This document shows positions 33,531-44,931 of a DNA stretch of 64,000 nt, piece by piece. The position numbers and the translations under genes were made by a program. The DNA comes from Neelides folsomi. Taxonomy: Eukaryota; Arthropoda; Collembola; Neelipleona; Neelidae. Under the pieces are notes generated by a model that ran no database searches, was not told the DNA's origin, and was given only the letters and a program-made list of their open reading frames with translations. The stretch's first letter is position 1. Each line of letters opens with the position of its first letter. The stretch covers positions 30,399 to 94,398 of the forward strand of contig JAQGBZ010000248.1 in NCBI GenBank assembly GCA_034687125.1, written 5' to 3'.

Positions 33531-35549
33531 ATGTATTTCCGACTTCTTGTCTTAGCGGTTGTGGGGAGTATTTTGGTGGGGAAGACCGGCGGGGCGAAAA
33601 TCCTCGCTTTGTCATTCTTTTCGAGCCGAAGTCATAAGAATGTGTACGAGCCGCTTCTGCATAAACTGGCCAATAACGGGCATGACCTCACGGTCGTTTC
33701 TCCAATTGCAGCTTCCAAGCCGAATCAGAGAATCAAAGAAATTATTGGGATGGGTGAGGACGAAGTTATGAAGATGATGTTTAACTCCACTGGAGTCGAG
33801 TGGAATCTCTTTGATATGAAAATCAAAGGGGAGGAAATGAACATTTTTTCCTTTGGTCCGATTTTCCAAAAGGTTTGCAGAGCGTATTTCGAATTACCTG
33901 AAATCAAGGCGTTACAAAATGAAAAGTTCGACCTCGTATTCGGTTCGGCTTTCATGAACGAATGCACCTATGGATTAATCCATAAGCTCAATACTTCGGT
34001 CATTTACATTGCACCCTTCTCAGCCCTTGGGTTCATAACCGGGGTAACAAATTTTTTATCTAAGCTCTACATAGTACTTATTTTAGATAGTTGGTATTGG
34101 TATTCTCTTTACATGAGATCTTGATCATGAGTATTATTAAAGTTGAATTTTAACGGCTAGTTTTTTGATTGTTTTAAGCTAAATACAGCGTTTCATAAAA
34201 GATGTTTAACATTTTTTTGTTTTAGGTGTTTGGGACTCCAAGTCCAAGTTCCTTCGTGCCAATGCCGTTTTTTGGATGCGGTGACAAAATGAATTTTTTT
34301 GAGCGAGCAAGAAATTTTGGAAGAATGATTTTCTCTTCTCTCCTCTTCAATTTCTACTATCTTCCTGGATTGGAACAAACGTATAGAGAATACTACGGCC
34401 AAGATACACCCTCAGCTATGGACATTATGAAGAATGGGAGCTTGCTCTTCATGAATTCACATTTCTCCATCAACTACCCACGCCCGCTCTTACCCGACAT
34501 TGTGGAGGTCGGGGGGATGCATTGCAGGCCTGCCCAACCACTCCCCAAAGTAAAGTTCAAGCTCACTATTACTTGAATAACCCCATTCGACAATGGATAA
34601 TAAATAATAATTGATCTGGAATTGAATTTTTTGGGGATTTTTTATACTTTGTAATTAGAGATAGTCGATAGAAGTAAAGTTTGATTTATTTTTTAAATTT
34701 TTTCAGGATTTAGCGGAATATTTAGATGGATCGGGAAATGAGGGTTTCATCTATTTCAGCATGGGATCGGTGGTGAAGGCCCATACAATGCCTGACAAGT
34801 ACAAGAACATGTTTTTGTCCGTATTTTCCAAACTAAAGCAGCGAGTTCTCTGGAAGTGGGAAGAAGACATGGAGGGCAAGCTCCCTGCCAATATCCGTTT
34901 GGGCAAATGGCTTCCTCAACAAGATGTCCTCGCCCATCCCAAAATCCGCCTTTTCATCACCCATGGAGGTCTTTTGAGCACGGAAGAAGCCGTCTACCAC
35001 GGCGTCCCCCTTGTAGGTATTCCCATGTTCGGAGATCAAGTCTGGAACATGGCCCAGTCAGAGTCACGAGGATTTGCCAGGACCCTCGAATTCAATGAAC
35101 TCACAGAAGAATACATCTTGGAGAACATCAGGGCCATCCTAAATGACAATTCGTAAGAATCATAAACAAGCCAATATTCATGTACTGTATTAAATCCATC
35201 CCAAATGGATGTAAATCCTATTGACTATAATAACAAATGTGATTTTTGAAATTGAAGGTATTCGAAGAAGGTAAAGGAGCTTTCGAGTGTCTTCAAAGAC
35301 AGGCCAGAAAAAGCCCTCGACAAGGCCGTGTTTTGGGCGGAGTATGTGTTGAGGCACAAAGGTGCTGTCCATCTCCGATCACCTTCCAGAGAACTCAACT
35401 TCCTTCAGTATTTCTCACTCGACGTGGTCGCCTTCGCCCTCGTCCTTCTCGTCATCCTTCTTCTCGTCATCCGTGCCACTTTCAGATTATGCTGGAACAA
35501 ATGTTGCTCGAAGCAATCAAATGTAGACAAAAAGAAAAAGAGGAATTAA
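33531..35549 (+). CDS. UDP-glycosyltransferase (UGT, GT1 family), ER membrane
   Basis: It transfers a sugar from a UDP-sugar to small lipophilic acceptors; in arthropods UGTs mostly use UDP-glucose. Four exons (33531..34043, 34226..34549, 34707..35152, 35258..35549) join in phase to 524 residues, the usual UGT length. A signal peptide (FRLLVLAVVGSILVG) leads into a variable acceptor-binding half with the conserved start KILALSFFSSRSH. The donor-binding half carries FIYFSMGSVVKA and the UGT signature region WLPQQDVLAHP, LFITHGGLLSTEEA, HGVPLVGIPMFGDQ. A C-terminal membrane helix (VVAFALVLLVILLLVI) is followed by a basic cytosolic tail that ends KKRN, a KKXX-type ER retrieval signal. The exact UGT subfamily cannot be assigned without a tree. 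Confidence 0.95.
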
Positions 35550-36235
35550 TTGATAATAAAATCACCATCCGTTATGTCTTTATTTTACATATTATTTACA
35601 GGTATTTCATTCTTCACAGAATCAACAAAGCATAGCAAAAAAACTTTTACTGGATGTGAGTTTATTTACTCATGAGTTTACTACTGGTTTCATAGTTGTT
35701 CGCGCAATGAGTAACAGGATTTAATTATGTAATAATTTTTATTAAACTAACCATAAGATAAATCATCATCATAAAAAGTTAAAATTTTGTTCTTCGCAAT
35801 GTTATTTTATTTGCAGAACGGTGGAGAAAGCAAAGAGTTGAGCTTTTACTTTCCCCAATCTTCCTAAATCCTAAAACGTGGTTTTACATTGGTTGGACAA
35901 TCCGCGAAATTAATTTCTAACTCTAATCTAAATAATTTCAATTCCAGATTTTCAAGAGCAGTTATTCAATTATTACGTGACGTTAGATAATTTTTCTTTG
36001 CTTAATCTTTCTTCAATCGTCTTGTTAACCTATTAACTTATTGTGAGGTGGTTATTAAAGACTTTTCTTCAAAAAATAGTAGGGAATACAGAATACAAGT
36101 TCATTTATAAACAACAAAGTTTAATTTATTTGAAAATACAAATTATCTTTGTTCTAGTCTTTGTCTGCATTATTTTATTTAAAAAGTTGAACTATAATTG
36201 TACTTACCATACTGCATTGAGGAAATCAGGCAAAG
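35550..36235. other. Intergenic region, UGT to ERGIC3
   Basis: This 686-nt AT-rich stretch between two genes on the same strand should contain the UGT 3' end and the ERGIC3 promoter. I see no further gene or clear regulatory motif. Confidence 0.5.
35555..35560 (+). terminator. Likely polyadenylation signal of UGT
   Basis: AATAAA begins 6 nt after the UGT stop codon. Inferred from motif and distance; it would give a very short 3' UTR. Confidence 0.4.
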
Positions 36236-39200
36236 ATGAGTTTGTTTTGGGAACGTCTCAAAGAGCTTGACGCTTATCCCAAACCTTTAGAAGATTTCAG
36301 AATTAAAACATTGGGCGGAGGAACACGTAAGATTTTATTAAAAATTTAGACAACAATTATATCGGACTATTATAGCATTTGTATGTAGTATAATGACCAA
36401 ATCTTTACTTCTTTGCCCACTTCAATAATTGAACTTGTTTATAATTTTCAGTGACAATAATCAGCAGTCTCATCATGTTTGCCTTATTCATATCCGAATT
36501 GAGCGATTATTTAAGCCCGAAAATAACTGAAGAGCTTTTTGTCGACACTTCACGTTCCAATAAGCTGAAAATTACCCTTGATATTACTTTTCCTAGAGTT
36601 GCTTGCTCATGTAAGTAAAATATGTTGATCCGGTTTAACTTGCCAGTATGTATTATAATTTACAATTACGATTTATTAAATTGATTTCATATACCACTAA
36701 CCACTATAGCTGACAAAATTTTATTGTTTTAAGATTTGAGTATGGATGCAATGGATTCTTCGGGAGAGCAGCAATCTTCACTTGAACATAATATTTTTAA
36801 AAGAAGATTAGATGATCGAGGTGATCCAATCCCTGACGCGGCTGAAAACCCCATTGGTAAATAATTTCTTAATTATTATATGATGATACGTCTCATTACT
36901 CTCATTCTTTTATATTTTTGAATAATCATTTTCGTTTATTTTATTGATTGAATAAGATATTGGTGAAACGAAAAAGGACGCAAATAAAACTGAAGAGAAA
37001 AAACCAGAAAGCGAGAATAAAGAAAAGAGCGAGATTGCATTAGAGGAAAAACCCAAATGTGGGAGCTGCTATGGAGCAGAATCAGATCGTGTTAAATGTT
37101 GTTCCACTTGTGAGGATGTTCGTGACGCTTATCGACTCAAAGGATGGGCTTTTAAAAATGCGGAAGGCATAGAACAGTGCAAAGGAATGGCAGAAGAGTT
37201 GAACAAAATCTTCAATGAGGGATGTCGAGTGTATGGATCCATGGAAGTGAACAGAGTTTCAGGGAGCTTTCACGTTGCTCCTGGAAAGAGCTTCTCAATC
37301 AACCACATTCACGGTGAATATTAAAATCATTTAAATTACGCAAAACAAATAATTATTGTTACAATAGGCTTGATTTTAATTACTATTACTTAATTGACCA
37401 ATTTGCACTTTTAGTTCATGACGTTCAACCATATTCTTCAAGTCAATTTAACATGAGCCACGTTATCAATACACTCACATTTGGAACGAACATTCCTGGA
37501 AAAACAGATCCAATTGATGGAATTGAAGGAATTGCCACTGAAGGTGAGATTCTTTAAAACATCAATCACTAACATACCTAATTCATATGATCAATTTTTT
37601 TAAACAAAGTGTGTTCGTGTTTTAAGAATTAAATACATACATTGACTTACCATTCACATTACATCTAATATTAAATACATGTAAATGAATAATTAATTGT
37701 AGTTGGATGAATGATTTATAAAAAATAACGTACAAAACATAAATTATTAGAACAGTCAAGAGTTTATTAGCAAACTGATGTTGATTACTAATAATACTTT
37801 ACAGATGTAAACTTTATTAGATTTACATATTTTATATATTTGGTTTAATGATGTTTCAAGTGTTGGCAAACGACTATTATTGAGCCTGAACTAAAGATAA
37901 AGATAACTAGAGGGTTTAGGTTTAGGACTTACTGCAATCACACAAATCTGCATCCCATAATTAAATATAAAAAGTATATTTACATAGTCTAATATTATCT
38001 TTTTAGCTCTATTTTCTAACAATGCTTTACGATTTAATGTAATTAATATCAGCATCTAATGCCTGCTCCAATTGCCATAAATGTTCCGAATGATCCTCCG
38101 TGTTGAAGCATAGCTTTTCCGACTCCGTTTATTACTTCTCGACCCCTCATTCCATATCTATACAAAAATTCCAAATTAGGTTGTATTTTAAAGAATACAT
38201 TAGGTATTTTAGTTAGCAGTCCGAGTTTTCGCTGTATAATTTACATATTTTTGAAATAATTATAAAATAATTGAGTGCACTGTTGTTAATTATGGCATTT
38301 AAGAAATCCTTACCTCATGGCTGTGAAGCCTCCAAACAGACAACCGGAAGCCATTCCAATACAAAATCCTAAGACAAAAGATGTTTTCATTCTGTCGAAG
38401 CAAGAAGGGCCTTGTTGGTACATTCCTCCGGGGACAGGCATTTTCACCTAAAGGAAAATAATGAGTTTTATTGTCAGTTTAAGCTATCGGTTATCTTACC
38501 TTTTATTTATTTAGCGACTTTGAATGATTTTACAATAACTTTTAAAATTAAATTAGAACAAAAGTTAGTGTGGACCAAAGAACGAAGAGAGTTTTTTTCA
38601 ATAGATAATAGACGAACCAACTTCTACTTTCAAAAGTTCCTTTCAAGGTTGGATCAATTTTGCTGAATTTATACTTTTGGCTCAAATTCTCAATTTTGAG
38701 ATTCTTTATCTAACTTGATAAAGTCAAGGTATGAACTACATTTAATCAGGTTTACACGAATCTGTAATGAAATGGAGTTGAGTGACGAAATATGAATGGA
38801 GTTTTTCATGTAATTTGACTACAAATTGTAATTTGAAAATCTGAACTCGGTATTAACAACGTAATGGACTTTTGGGTTTTGACGATTTACACTGCGGCTC
38901 AGTGGTCTAGAGGTATGATTCTCGCTTCGGGTGCGAGAGGTCCCGGGTTCAATTCCCGGCTGAGCCCCGTAACCCTTTTGCTTTTTTTGCCCGACTTTGC
39001 TGATTTGAATGAATGAGTGAGTTTATCTTTACTCTTTGATGACTTTTAATCATATAACTTTATATGTATCAGTGTTAAAAGAGGTTTTATGATAAAATTT
39101 CAATGAAATAAATGGTGAAATGAAGTAAAGGTACCAAGCACGTTACATGTCTTCAATACTTGTATTTATGTATGTACCTGTATGACTCATATCATATGAA

Positions 39201-39646
39201 ATAATGTTTTTATGCTTACAAAATATAATTGTTTATTTATTTCAGAGTCAATGATGTTTCAGTATTATCTTAAGATTGTTCCACTTACTTATGACGAAGG
39301 TCCGAAAACCATCTTGACAAATCAATTCTCCACAACTCGTCATCAGAAGGTTGTGAGTTCTTCAAGTGGGGAGTCTGGGATGCCTGGAGTTTTCTTTAGT
39401 TATGAAATCTCACCGATTATGATCAAATACAGTCAAAAGTCAAAGTGAGCTAAGCGAATATTTAGTTTAAATCTTTTTTAAATCCATTTATTAAATAATT
39501 TTGTTGTTTGTAGATCCTTTGGTCATTTTGCAACTGGGGTGTGTGCTATTATCGGCGGAGTGTTCACCGTTGCAGGCATCATTGACACAACTATTTACAA
39601 GTCAGCAAAAATGATCAAGAAATTAGAGCTCGGGAAGCTTGGGTGA
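36236..39646 (+). CDS. ERGIC3: ER-Golgi intermediate compartment protein 3
   Basis: This is a double-spanning cargo receptor that cycles between ER and cis-Golgi. Seven exons join in phase: 36236..36326, 36452..36610, 36734..36856, 36957..37313, 37415..37543, 39246..39444 and 39514..39646, giving 396 residues (human is 383). The N-terminal [15 protein letters not shown] leads into the first membrane helix. The luminal part has [19 protein letters not shown] and the cysteine motif CGSCYGAES...[12 protein letters not shown]. It continues through [15 protein letters not shown] and [10 protein letters not shown] to [11 protein letters not shown]. The second membrane helix is [19 protein letters not shown]. 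Exon 3-4 encodes an extra Lys/Glu-rich insert before the cysteine motif. Intron 5 (37544..39245, 1702 nt) is far longer than the others and houses ROMO1 and a tRNA gene. Confidence 0.96.
38049..38441 (-). CDS. ROMO1: Reactive oxygen species modulator 1, nested gene
   Basis: This small inner-mitochondrial-membrane protein (the TIM23-associated Mgr2 relative) is linked to ROS production and cristae integrity. Two exons, 38441-38314 and 38157-38049, join in phase across a 156-nt GT-AG intron to give 78 residues (human is 79). [20 protein letters not shown], then [19 protein letters not shown] and [12 protein letters not shown] match ROMO1 almost position for position. Two hydrophobic, glycine-rich helices are present. 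It lies entirely inside ERGIC3 intron 5 on the opposite strand. Its upstream side faces the divergent tRNA-Pro gene 454 bp away. Confidence 0.97.
38896..38967 (+). tRNA. tRNA-Pro(CGG): tRNA-Pro (anticodon CGG)
   Basis: This is a 72-nt cloverleaf without intron. The acceptor stem is GGCTCAG/CTGAGCC, the anticodon arm TCGCTTCGGGTGCGA with CGG, and the T arm CCGGGTTCAATTCCCGG. It has internal pol III promoter boxes (A box TGGTCTAGAGG, B box GGTTCAATTCC). A T-run (TTTT) 8 nt downstream is a pol III terminator, with a longer one just after. It sits inside ERGIC3 intron 5 on the same strand as ERGIC3 and close to ROMO1. Confidence 0.97.
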
Positions 39647-40932
39647 TTGTGATTGGATTTATGTGTATTTATTAGGAATGTAATGATTTTCCTTCACGCT
39701 CCATTCTGTAATTTATACCATACCATACTTATGTATTTATTTATAAATATGTATATGAACAATCTTGTCTGTAATTAATTTATTTAAGTTTATCTTTACC
39801 ATAATGCAAATTATGTAAATAATATTAGAATAGAGACATAGTGTAATTACGTAAAGATAAATATTTAAACTTGCCCAATTTCAGTGCACAATTTTAGAAA
39901 ACAATTTAAAATTTATATAAATTAACAATTGCAATAGTTTTGTGCTAAAGTAGTAAGTTTAATATGAATTTACGATCTTAACTTTTTGACACGTTTATTA
40001 AATAAAACACAATTTGCCGTCAAATAAATTTTTATTGATTTATTGATTTTATTCGTTTCTCTCTACATTTTAGGTAAGTATATAAGATAATTTGATGCAC
40101 CAAATCTCGAATTCTGTATGAGCGATATTTGACATTTTATATCGTTTAATTACACACAATAAATAAAGTAAAAATGGATCCTTAAATTGAGATGAAAATT
40201 GTCTTGCTCCCGGGCAATGGTCTGAAAATTGACAAGTTCTCTCTTTATAATGGATCCTTTATAAATATAACAATTATTTGTTTAATAATTGTCCAATATT
40301 TATTTACGTACAATACTTGACAGACTTGTAATATACGTATTTATTTTTGACAACCTTCATCATCTATTATTCAAATGAAATGCTAACATCATTATAAATA
40401 TCAAATTTTTAACGTCCTCTCACGACTACTAAAAACTTAGTTAGTTTTAAGTATTTTTAACTGCGCATAATAATTTGTATTAAATATGTATAGTTACATA
40501 TTTGGCTCTACCACATACCCTCTATTATTTCTGTCTTTAAGGCACTACGAAATATCATAGTAGAAAAGGGAATCAAATCGGGGCCTTGTCCGTAATATAG
40601 AAAAGAGGAAGTAAAAAGCGGAGAGTGGAATCCTATTAAAGAAGATAAAAACATCTTCACTAGAACGGTAACATGAAAGAAATGGGAAATAAGTGGGCCG
40701 AGAGGACGAGCCTTTCAGACTCACAGGCTAATAGTATTAGTAAAGTAGTCTTAGCTTTAGGAGTTGCTACTTTTGGGGACTATGATGAAGGAAGGAGGAG
40801 GATGGAAAAAGGCAATGCTTCTTTTGTGTCTGCCTCTTCACTTCCCCCAAGTAGAGAAGACCTCTCTGTGAGAGAGAATTGAGCGAGACATAATTTGGGC
40901 GAGATGGATGATGGGAGATGAAAGGGAGTCGA
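39647..40932. other. Convergent 3' region between ERGIC3 and MTERF3
   Basis: The region is 1.3 kb, AT-rich for the first 900 nt and more mixed from 40560. It should contain both 3' UTRs. No coding signal with family similarity was found. Confidence 0.5.
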
Positions 40933-43900
40933 CTAGAGAGATTTGAGGTATTGATTAAAGTGGGAAGGGGTGCTTTTGGCCACTCGGATCGTGAAATCTC
41001 CCTCGTCCGCAAGGAGGTCCCGAACAGAGACAAAGTTAGGGAGTTCGGGATTAAACTGATCTCTCCCCACGGTCCGCAAGAAACCGATCCGCTTCTTCAA
41101 CTTTGTGTCTCTGGTGAGCAGGAGCTGGGGATTCTGGGCCAACATCTCGTGAGAAAATCCAACGTCTCGGTGAAGGTACTCAAATCGGGCCTTGAGAGCC
41201 AGTGGATCTGTGAATTCAAATACTTTTAGCCTTCCCTCCAAAGGTTTTCATTTTCACAAAACATCCAATCCTCACCATCCCTTTAACACATCATTCAAAG
41301 GCTCTTTAGGAATCTAATATTTTATACCAAATGGTATATCTCAAAGTATTTGAAATGTTCTAAGAATAAAAAATATTGGGATCAACTTCTCAAAGGGGAA
41401 AAAACAGATCTATTCAATTCCGGTGAAAGGATCCTGTTTGGAAATTCCTCATTTGAAAAAAAGGAAGTTTCAGTTTCTTTTGATTCTCTTCCGAAACCTT
41501 TCAATTGACTCGAGAAGGCTTTATTAAAAAAAACGAATGGTTTAAAACTCACTTATCCTGAAGAGTTTGGGAGCAGTGAGAAGAAGATGGACGGTCTCCT
41601 TCGGCGTGAATCCCATTTCCTCTTTGATTGCAAACGTGGCTATTCGGAGTTCGGACCTTTTGCCGGTGACGAGTTTCGCCCCTCTCGTCGCCAATCGTCG
41701 AGTTTCATCCCCACTCAGACCAAAATATCCCTGGAAGTAAGCGAGACGAGAGTGGATGTCCTCAACGCTGTGGGAATAACCAATGAGTTCAAATCGATCT
41801 TTTTATATTACATCCCAATTTCTCAATCTATAGATATTTTGTTATATACTTATATCCTATTATCATCCTCCCTCACCTGAAATTCACCCACAAAGGATGG
41901 GAGCTCACGATCCGAGCGATTTCCTCACGAGAAAACTCCTTGTATTCAAGATATTCGATTCGAGTTTTGAGATCCGTGAGATCGGTATTGAAGACCCATG
42001 GGTTCTTCGTTAGCCACTGGCCTAGTTCCTCACTCGGCACGCCGGATCTCCGCAAGACCCTGAAATTACATTCATACGTACTAATATAATACATATAAAT
42101 ATCACCTCGTTCTCGATCTCGACTTTATATGAGATCTTTTCGAGCCTTTGACTTTGGGAAACGTGTGCTGCGTGGAAAGCACTGGTGGGAAATGCGGGTC
42201 CATAAAATCCACTTTAACAACTCACTCCTCACTTGAGACGTCTTTACAAGTTTCCTACAAATTCATTCTTTCTGGGAGCATTCAACGCTTTCTCCCTCAA
42301 ATACCTAATAAGAAACTTGATGCGGGAGATGTGAGGGGGATCTCATCCATCTTGTGATAAAAATCACATCATGAAAATTTAAAATTGAAACTCATCCTAC
42401 TTTTAAAAAATTGAGGATATCCTCAATTCCATCATATCATCTTGATCATATTCTCATCTTTACTTCTATACATAGTTTGATGCTTATTAGCATTTGAAAA
42501 GGGATGAGTTTTAGACACATTATGTATGAGCCAATTTTTATTTTTCAGTATGGTTCTTATATTGTATTTATTCTGAGAGAGTGAGTGATCCATTAATAAA
42601 ATATCTCTTATATCCATTTTCATAGTCTCGAAACTTCCATTCTAATAAATTGAAACGGGGTAAAAAGCTTTGCTCGTTCTAATGCTCCCATAAACTGTTG
42701 TTACTCTCAAAATTGTTTCATAAACGATCCATTTCAATCTTTCTTTAAATTTTGAACTATTTTCGGATATCCTTTACTTACTAAAAATACACCTCCTAAT
42801 CATGATTAAAAATATGGCTATATAAAACGCTTTCATTTAAAGGGTTTCTAAATGCAAAGCTTAATGGAATATGCATTTGGAATACAAATATTATTTTACC
42901 ATTAAAATTCTCAAAGGCTTCTAGTTATTTATTTAGAAATGGTTAAAAGGTGGGTAAAGGGACTTCCACGTTCCGGTTTTATTAAATATTATGACTGGAT
43001 GTTAGAGCAGAAGAAACAAAAATATTTTCCTTGGGCTTAATAACCAAAAGAAAATTAAAGCGAGGACTGAAATGAATCCTTACAGGATTGAAGGACTAAT
43101 TGTAAAAAAATGTGTTGAAATGATTCTACTAAGTTCTTGTTAGTGTCTGGGTCAATTGAGGTATCTAATAATGGTGAAAGCACTTGAGTAGCTTAAACAC
43201 TAATGAAGATGAATGGAGAGAATAAATTACTTTAAGTACGGTGTAATATCTTTCTCATAGTCTAGCCGGAGGATCATCTCTGGAATCCCCTTCAACTCCT
43301 CCAATTTACTCAGGTCGACGCCGAGATGAACGAAACGCTTAATAGTCTCCGACTCATTTGCGTACGGAGCAAAATTGAACGAAGCGGTGGGAAGTGCTGG
43401 ACCCGTAGCCCAAATAAATTCCTTTTCCATTTTCTTCATCATCCCTTTTTCTTCCTCCTCCTCGCCCTCGTCTGACCCTGATGACCTACTTGTATTAGTT
43501 GAGCAAATTTCTCCCTCTTTCCCTGATTCAACATGAGCTGCGGAGGAGAAGGAGGCCTTGAGGAAATTTGGTTGCCATTTCCCCGCCAGACTCTCGTTCC
43601 AAGTAAATAATTTAACTCTTGTGAGTGGATTTGTCGAATTTGAACATTGAGATGAAAAATTAATGGAGAAGGTTCGAGCAACATTGTTCGGGGGAGAAGA
43701 ATCTTTTCTCGATAAATTAGATTTTGATACAATGATCATCCCTGGATGTTGGGGCTCGCTTTGTTCAGTCTTTCCATTCCCATTATCGTCGTAACTCGCG
43801 TGAAAGGGCTCGTTATTGAGAGGAGGATTACTGTGAAGAATCCTCGCGGGAATCCGATTCCGATGATAAAGACGTGAAGGAGTTGCAAAACAAGTTTTTC

Positions 43901-43952
43901 TCTCTCGTGTGAAGAGTTTCACAACTCGGCACGTCCAACTAGAGGTCGACAT
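40933..43952 (-). CDS. MTERF3: Mitochondrial transcription termination factor 3
   Basis: This is a mitochondrial helical-repeat protein that binds mtDNA/rRNA and controls mitochondrial transcription and ribosome assembly. Exons are 43952-43231, 42059-41877, 41767-41553 and about 41222-40933, giving about 469 residues (human is 417). The basic N-terminal (MSTSSWTCRVVKLFTRERK) fits an import signal. A long acidic, low-complexity linker follows. The mTERF repeats begin at FVHLGVDLSKLEEL and run through WLTKNPWVFNTDLTDLKTRI, RLATRGAKLVTGK and MLAQNPQLLLTRDTKLKKRI to the end, which matches the human C-terminal layout (RTVGRDQFNPELPNFVS). The last acceptor is uncertain: 41222 keeps phase but is a weak site. 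The ATG lies inside the 3' end of the folliculin-like frame, 14 nt before its stop. Confidence 0.92.
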
Positions 43953-44931
43953 GGTGAAGAACTCTGGCAAACTTCTCGTGTAGGTCGAGGAAAATATGCG
44001 GGTTGGAGGAGAGAAGAGGGAGAGATCGGGCTCCGGGTGATCCGCTTCGCATGAACACTTTGCCTTTGTTGCTCCCTGCCCCTGTCGAGTCGAGGAAGGA
44101 AGAAAGTCGGAGGGCTCGTTGAGGTGACAAGGCCTGTTCCTTCAAGTAAACTCTCTCGCACTCCGTTTGGAGCCCTTTGGCCACGTTGTAAAACTCCTCA
44201 GTGATGAATTCGTAGTAAGGGACCAAAGAAGGGAAAGGACCAGTTGGCCCTTTGGCGTCTCCGTCTGAATAATATTCTTCCCGAACGCTGGTTGTTGCTG
44301 TAGCTGGGCGATTTCGACTCGTAGCGGCTTCACCTTCCTCTCCACCACAACACAATTGGCCGGATTTGGGCTCAGGAAGGAATGTGAAAACGAGACAATA
44401 CCTCCGATGGAATCCACGAGCTTGAGAATCTTTCAAAGAGAAAGATGTCCCAATGACCCAAATCTCAGATGAGGTGAAAGCAACGGAATTCGATGGCGTC
44501 AGCTCACAAGAGAGTGTTCGACCGATGCAATTGTGAAGATGGGAAAGATGGGAATGGTCATAATTGCTGTGGCTGCAATAATATTTCGTGGCCCCTGGAC
44601 GTGTGGAGGTCGAAGCTTCGTCTTCAACTTCCACTCCAACAGAGGAGAGATTTCGAACTGAAGTCGGATGACGGACGAGACCTTTTTTCTCACAATGCTC
44701 TTTCGGCCCTTGTGATGGCGAGGAGGGCGAAGGGGTTTGGGTGGGAGTGGAGTGGACCGTTTGGACAGTTGAGATGTATCCCTCGGAGAGAGGGGCCTTA
44801 CACCCTGAACAGAACTTCAGGTCAGGGCACTGGCTTACGAACTGTGGCTCGTTCACGTTCCTGATTGTGTAGAAGACGAGACGGGGGCCGTGGACTTCAC
44901 AGAAGTGGCCGAGGGCTACGACAGTGGACAT
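43939..44931 (-). CDS. FLCN: Folliculin N-terminal (longin) half only
   Basis: Folliculin, with FNIP, forms a longin/DENN complex that controls Rag GTPases and mTORC1 at the lysosome. One exon encodes 330 residues. The start MSTVVALGHFCEVHGPR lines up with human MNAIVALCHFCELHGPR. Later markers are YISTVQTVHSTPTQTP, CIGRTLSCE, TSFSLKDSQARGFHRRYCLV and SLPLLSSNPHIFLDLHEKFA, which matches the end of the human longin half. The frame then stops. The C-terminal DENN half (about 270 residues in human) is not in this frame or in the downstream MTERF3 region. No strong splice donor is seen near the stop. Either the gene truly encodes an Lst7-like longin-only protein or the second half is reached by a splice I cannot see. 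Confidence 0.88.
   Translation of the reverse strand: MSTVVALGHFCEVHGPRLVFYTIRNVNEPQFVSQCPDLKFCSGCKAPLSEGYISTVQTVHSTPTQTPSPSSPSQGPKEHCEKKGLVRHPTSVRNLSSVGVEVEDEASTSTRPGATKYYCSHSNYDHSHLSHLHNCIGRTLSCELTPSNSVAFTSSEIWVIGTSFSLKDSQARGFHRRYCLVFTFLPEPKSGQLCCGGEEGEAATSRNRPATATTSVREEYYSDGDAKGPTGPFPSLVPYYEFITEEFYNVAKGLQTECERVYLKEQALSPQRALRLSSFLDSTGAGSNKGKVFMRSGSPGARSLPLLSSNPHIFLDLHEKFARVLHHVDL

Noticed and set aside
38049..38441. ROMO1 as a retro-copied pseudogene
   Set aside because: It keeps its own GT-AG intron and an intact, full-length frame.
40918..41229. Plus-strand open frame across the last MTERF3 exon
   Set aside because: It is the antisense shadow of the conserved MTERF3 C-terminal exon and matches no family.
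43439..43732. Second minus-strand frame inside MTERF3 exon 1
   Set aside because: Frame-shifted shadow of the low-complexity MTERF3 linker with no similarity.
44493..44864. Plus-strand 123-codon frame
   Set aside because: Antisense to the folliculin exon, whose minus-strand protein is clearly conserved.
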